64,000 nucleotides of DNA from Flavivirga amylovorans. Its GTDB lineage: Bacteria > Bacteroidota > Bacteroidia > Flavobacteriales > Flavobacteriaceae. Numbering within the stretch: position 1 is the stretch's first letter; each line of letters opens with the position of its first letter. Below the pieces are notes generated by a model. The model was given only the letters and a program-made list of their open reading frames with translations, was not told the DNA's origin and made no database searches. Location: NCBI RefSeq assembly GCF_030540875.1, contig NZ_JAUOEM010000001.1, forward strand, positions 372,001-436,000, read 5' to 3'. Shown here piece after piece: positions 60,520 through 64,000 of the stretch. Made by a program: the position numbers and the translations under genes.

Positions 60520-62820
60520 CTAAAACATATAATTTATATGCACTCCAGTATAATAATTCACAGGGTTACCTGGATAATAATACCTTGGTGCATTACCGTT
60601 AAAACCAGATGCATTTATTAAAATTTGTGAGGCATAGGCTTTATCAAAGATATTATTTATCCCTAAGAAAATATTTAAGTTTAGCTTTTTATTAAGAGAT
60701 GTTTTGTATCCGATTTTAAAGTTTGTTAAACTATAACTGTCTGAATATAGGTTATTACTATCTGTAATGGGCATGTCGCCTACATATTGAACATTAATAT
60801 TTCCATAAATTCCAAAGGACGATTCTATATCTATTCCAGCATTAAATATACTTGAAGGTACACCAGTTAAATCATTGCCCGAAAAATTAGTGTCTTCATC
60901 AATGAATTCTTTAAATTTAAAATTATTGAGCGTGTAATTTGCAAATGAGTTTATGGATATGGTTTCTTTTTGTAACCATTCATAATTCAATGATAATTCT
61001 AATCCGTCATGTTGTGTACTTCCGGCATTTATTCCAATAAAGTCATCCTGAGTCGTTCTGCGAGACACCAAAAGATTTTTAATGGCTAAACGATAAAGCG
61101 CTACATTGAATTGTAAACGATTGTTTATTAAAGTGCCTCGCGTACCAATTTCAAAATTCCATCCAGTTTCTGGTTTAAGAGCCGTGTTTAGTTGTCCGTC
61201 TGGTAGTAATGTTTCATTTAATGTAATTGGAGAGAAGCCATGGCTAATGTTTGAATATACGCTAGTATTCTTGGATAAAAGATGAGATATACCAAACTTT
61301 GGAGATACAATGTTTTTAAATTTGAAGTCACCAGATTGATCGGGGTTATTTTCTGAAGCAGGAAACTTGTCATTTAAATGATATGAGGTTTGATTTAAAT
61401 TCAGGCCTACTGAAAGCGTTGTTTTTTCTGAAAGGTCATAGTTAGTTTCAAAGAATAAGTTATGATAATTTCTTTTTTCTTTGAAATTTGATAATCGATT
61501 GCCTTCAACACTTCCAGTATCATCAGGAAAATCCCTATATAAGTTTTCAAACGTTCCATATTTATAGGTGTCTCTGAAAAATTCGCCCCCAAGTGTCCAG
61601 TTGAAAGTTTTACCGAAAAGTTTGGTATTGCCTAAAATTCGACTTCGAATACCTGTAGCCAAAGTGTGTTCTTTTAAAATATTGAAAGGCCTAGGTTCAT
61701 AACCATCATGAAAAGAGGTAAATATGCTGGTTATTTGTTTTATAGAACTGCTATATTGATGATTCCAGGATAAGCCAAAAATCCCACGTTTATAATCTTC
61801 AAATCCCTGAGCCTGTTTCCATGTAAATGCAGCGGATTTTGGATTGTTTAGATAGGTTTCTTCGTTAATTGAACTAGGAATAAAGGCCTTTAAGTCAATA
61901 TAACTGGCTAAAAAGTGCAATTCGTTTTTTTCATTTATGTGATGGTTTGTGTTTATGGTAAAAGTCTGTCTATCGTATTCATTGTTTTCACGATAACCAT
62001 CACTATGTGTATTGCTATATATGGCTCTAAAACTGTTAGTTGCAGTGCCATGATTTACATTTACAGTGCCTTTTAATAATCCAAAAGATCCCACAGATAC
62101 TCTTGTATTTATGGTAGATTGATTTAAAAAGGCATTTTTTGGTGTTATATGTATAGTACCACCCAGACCGGCTCCGTAGATGCTAGAAGTAGCACCTTTA
62201 ATAATTTCGAAACGAGATATGGTATTTAATTCGAAATCTTCAATAGTAGTTTCTCCGCTACCAGTTGTTAAAGGAATGTCTTTAAAATAGGCTCTTATTT
62301 TAGCAGTTCCGAATAAGTTTCTGGAACCAATACCTCTAATCGTAATTCGGTTGGTATTAAGAGCACCACTTTGCATGAAGACTCCAGGGGTTCTATTTAA
62401 AATGGAGGCTATATTAATATCATTACCAAATTCGATATCTTTTAAAGGAATAATGCCGATAGAAGTTGTTGCTTTTTTTAGTTTTTTAGGAATGTGATTT
62501 GAGTTGATAATGACTTCATTTAATTGAGAAGGATTTATATCTAGTTGAATAATGTAATATGCCTTATTTTTTAATTCGAGAATTTTTTCAAAGTAACCTT
62601 CTTTTTTTAACGAATATTTGCTGGTTCCTTTGATTTCAAAGGTTCCATTTAAATTGGATACTGTCATAGTTTTTGTGCTAAGGTTTGTTATTTGTACGTT
62701 TGATAATGCTGTCCCATTGTCTCTGTCAATAATCTTTCCTTTAATTTTTGATTGTCCTAAAACACTCAATGTGAATCCAATAGAGAGTAAAATAAGAATT
62801 CTTTTTTTTATATAATTCAC
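60520..62820 (-). CDS. TonB-dependent outer-membrane receptor
   Basis: 766 residues: signal peptide (ILILLSIGFTLSVLGQ), a carboxypeptidase-regulatory-like domain (KIKGKIIDRDNGTALSNVQITN), plug (IASILNRTPGVFMQSGALNTNRITIRGIGSR, FEIIKGATSSIYGAGLGGTIHI) and a beta-barrel ending in an aromatic residue (YYTGVHINYMF). Medium size and lack of a SusD partner argue against polysaccharide uptake. It lies 21 bases before the PQQ dehydrogenase in one operon with a cytochrome c, so its substrate may be PQQ, a sugar or a metal needed by that enzyme. Confidence 0.95.
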   Translation of the reverse strand: MNYIKKRILILLSIGFTLSVLGQSKIKGKIIDRDNGTALSNVQITNLSTKTMTVSNLNGTFEIKGTSKYSLKKEGYFEKILELKNKAYYIIQLDINPSQLNEVIINSNHIPKKLKKATTSIGIIPLKDIEFGNDINIASILNRTPGVFMQSGALNTNRITIRGIGSRNLFGTAKIRAYFKDIPLTTGSGETTIEDFELNTISRFEIIKGATSSIYGAGLGGTIHITPKNAFLNQSTINTRVSVGSFGLLKGTVNVNHGTATNSFRAIYSNTHSDGYRENNEYDRQTFTINTNHHINEKNELHFLASYIDLKAFIPSSINEETYLNNPKSAAFTWKQAQGFEDYKRGIFGLSWNHQYSSSIKQITSIFTSFHDGYEPRPFNILKEHTLATGIRSRILGNTKLFGKTFNWTLGGEFFRDTYKYGTFENLYRDFPDDTGSVEGNRLSNFKEKRNYHNLFFETNYDLSEKTTLSVGLNLNQTSYHLNDKFPASENNPDQSGDFKFKNIVSPKFGISHLLSKNTSVYSNISHGFSPITLNETLLPDGQLNTALKPETGWNFEIGTRGTLINNRLQFNVALYRLAIKNLLVSRRTTQDDFIGINAGSTQHDGLELSLNYEWLQKETISINSFANYTLNNFKFKEFIDEDTNFSGNDLTGVPSSIFNAGIDIESSFGIYGNINVQYVGDMPITDSNNLYSDSYSLTNFKIGYKTSLNKKLNLNIFLGINNIFDKAYASQILINASGFNGNAPRYYYPGNPVNYYTGVHINYMF

Positions 62821-62936
62821 AAGTAAATAGTATGTGTTTAAGCGTACTAAATTATGGCTTTTTTGAAAATGTGCTTCTGATTATATTTTGCGGTAAATAT
62901 TTTTAATATAAAAAACGGTGTAATGGATAAAAAGTC

Positions 62937-62944
62937 TATATTTG
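62937..62944 (+). promoter_or_regulatory. -7 box TATATTTG of tRNA-Pro
   Basis: Exact TAnnTTTG, 23 bases before the tRNA 5' end. No exact TTG is found at -33. Confidence 0.6.
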
Positions 62945-62967
62945 CAGTCCTAAAATGATAACCAATT

Positions 62968-63042
62968 CGGGGTGTAGCGTAGCCCGGTTATCGCGCCGCG
63001 TTTGGGACGCGGAGGTCGCAGGTTCGAATCCTGCCACCCCGA
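62968..63042 (+). tRNA. tRNA-Pro (anticodon TGG)
   Basis: A 75-base cloverleaf. The acceptor stem CGGGGTG pairs with CACCCCG, the anticodon stem CCGCG/CGCGG encloses TTTGGGA with TGG at 63003-63005, and the T arm is GCAGGTTCGAATCCTGC. The discriminator is A and no CCA is encoded. The 3' end is a common target for tyrosine recombinases, and one lies just downstream. Confidence 0.97.
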
Positions 63043-63064
63043 CGAACCTAGAAATAGGTCACAA

Positions 63065-63100
63065 CAAAACACTGTTAATCATTTGATTTTCAGTGTTTTT
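63065..63100 (+). terminator. Terminator after tRNA-Pro
   Basis: AAAACACTG pairs with CAGTGTTTT over 9 bases, with a 16-base loop, followed by T-rich sequence. Confidence 0.7.
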
Positions 63101-63154
63101 TGTTTTTACACATTTTTTTTGATGCCAAATAAAACCATTTAAAACTAATAAAAA

Positions 63155-63176
63155 GGTGTGCAATTAGGTGTGCAAT
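63155..63176 (+). repeat. Two direct repeats GGTGTGCAAT before the integrase gene
   Basis: GGTGTGCAAT occurs at 63155-63164 and 63167-63176 with a 2-base spacer. A variant, GGTGTGCAAAT, occurs at 63392-63402 inside the integrase gene. Short repeats near an integrase and its tRNA target are typical of arm-type binding sites. Confidence 0.55.
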
Positions 63177-63267
63177 ATTTCATCAAAAATGTACTAACTT
63201 TATGAGACTTTGAAGCGTGATTTGACTTTCGTATTTACAAATCATTGTTTAATCAAAGTCGCTTAAA

Positions 63268-64000
63268 ATGAGAACAATAAGTACCTTTTCCATTACTTTC
63301 TTCACAAGAAAATCAAGAAGCAACCTCGAAGAGCTTAACATTTATGCACGCATAAACGTTAACGGTAAAAGAGCCGAAATCAGTCTAAAACGGTGTGCAA
63401 ATTCCGCACAATGGGATTCCACCAAAAATAGGGGTAAGGGAAAATCAGAAAATATAAGAGCCCTGAACGCTTATTTAGACCAAGTGTATGGTAAACTACT
63501 CCAATGCCACAAACAGTTTGTAGAAGAGGATAAAATAATAACCTCGAATGCTATTAAGTCCCGATATCTAGGAGAAGATGACAACAGTAAAACATTAAAA
63601 GAATTAATAGCCTATCACAATGATAATATGGTTCATGTACTGAAAGCAGGAACCATGAAGAACTACTATACCACAGAAAAGTATTTACAACGGTTTTTGC
63701 TTAAAAAGAGAAAAGTAAAAGACCTTTACCTAAAACAACTAAACTTTAGGTTTATCACAGATTTTGAGCATTACTTACGGAATTATAAAAATTCTAAAAA
63801 GGAACATGTTTTAAGCAATAATGGCGTTATGAAACATCTGGAGCGCTTCAAGAAAATAATAAACCTAGCCATTAAACTGGAATGGATGGTTAAAAATCCA
63901 TTTAAACAATTTCAGTTAAAGTATAACAAGTACGATAGAGAATACTTAAGCCAAAGAGAATTAGATTTATTGGAAGCCACTGAATTTAAAGTGGAACGAT
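63268..64000 (+). CDS. Tyrosine recombinase/integrase (N-terminal part, runs off the window)
   Basis: At least 244 residues, frame open to the end of the window. The first ~90 residues are an arm-binding region (TRKSRSNLEELNIYARINVN, RAEISLKRCANSAQWD) of the Bacteroidota type. Residues ~105-215 are the core-binding SAM-like helical domain (TLKELIAYHNDNMVHVLKAG, LNFRFITDFEHYL, NPFKQFQLKYNKYDREYLSQ). The catalytic domain with Arg-His-Arg-Tyr lies beyond the window. Its position 225 bases after tRNA-Pro suggests it belongs to an element inserted there. Confidence 0.9.
   Translation, partial: MRTISTFSITFFTRKSRSNLEELNIYARINVNGKRAEISLKRCANSAQWDSTKNRGKGKSENIRALNAYLDQVYGKLLQCHKQFVEEDKIITSNAIKSRYLGEDDNSKTLKELIAYHNDNMVHVLKAGTMKNYYTTEKYLQRFLLKKRKVKDLYLKQLNFRFITDFEHYLRNYKNSKKEHVLSNNGVMKHLERFKKIINLAIKLEWMVKNPFKQFQLKYNKYDREYLSQRELDLLEATEFKVER

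Noticed and set aside
1-64000. CRISPR arrays, toxin-antitoxin pairs, restriction systems or biosynthetic clusters
   Set aside because: No regularly spaced repeats and no matching gene families were seen on either strand; such cargo may lie beyond the integrase at the right edge.

Overview
The window looks like chromosome of a low-GC member of the Flavobacteriaceae (Bacteroidota). The evidence is the gene order and families (rsfS-ftsH-LUD-cdsA-psd, parA-parB-DUF5683-dapB-lepB-WbqC, gldI next to a cyclophilin/FKBP lipoprotein, recF with a DUF721 gene, mutL with two rhomboids), many lipoprotein signals, and repeated use of the Bacteroidota promoter element TAnnTTTG instead of a sigma-70 -10 box. 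The genus cannot be fixed from the sequence. Most of the window is ordinary core genome.

Layout. 1-434 is the end of secDF. 651-2988 is a minus-strand operon LUD-cdsA-psd-acyl-CoA-binding protein (phospholipid synthesis). It is followed by rsfS-ftsH, birA, an SRPBCC protein, pyrE, a Nudix hydrolase, a large PLP enzyme and msrA. 11-18 kb holds a coiled-coil protein with a dead zinc ribbon, a Nif3-like protein, lpxK, a TPR hybrid histidine kinase, gap and lipA. 18.2-21.3 kb is a four-gene operon: small Cys-rich membrane protein, glycosyltransferase, ECF sigma factor, unorthodox Nramp-like transporter. 21.5-28 kb has aqpZ, an ECF sigma/anti-sigma pair, murB, an aminotransferase, an aspartyl protease with a PDZ domain, and a DUF1573 protein. 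28.4-35.9 kb has valS, an envelope operon (nrnA-like, gldI, a dual PPIase, lgt, DUF192) and ndk. 35.9-39.4 kb has a decayed DUF4440 gene, two tandem cold-shock genes, a DUF721 gene, a 2H phosphoesterase and recF. 39.7-46.4 kb is a plus-strand run: TPR protein, ribH, two related small membrane proteins, mutL, two rhomboids and an endonuclease/exonuclease/phosphatase protein. 46.5-53.6 kb is DUF6122-WbqC-lepB-dapB-DUF5683-parB-parA plus a second, fused ParA. 53.8-58.9 kb is udk-divIC-like-mutA-lipoprotein-scpA (methylmalonyl-CoA mutase). 58.9-62.8 kb is a TonB receptor / PQQ sugar dehydrogenase / cytochrome c operon. The right end is tRNA-Pro(TGG) followed by a tyrosine recombinase that runs off the window, so an integrated element probably begins there.

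Points that stand out. (1) Two almost identical ~160 bp non-coding elements with 18-19 bp terminal inverted repeats and 3 bp flanking direct repeats (27407-27565 and 52296-52455) look like a MITE; the second separates parA from a paralogous ParA with a C-terminal BamE/SmpA-like extension. (2) The TonB receptor beside a PQQ-dependent dehydrogenase may import PQQ. (3) An integrase sits at tRNA-Pro with direct repeats that could be arm sites. (4) Several proteins have lost or changed family-defining residues (zinc ribbon, MutL endonuclease motif, Nramp DPGN). (5) TAnnTTTG promoter boxes often sit on or just beside TTG triplets that would pass as start codons; I used them to correct several starts (lipA, valS, the PLP enzyme, the Nif3-like gene, the histidine kinase, the aminotransferase).
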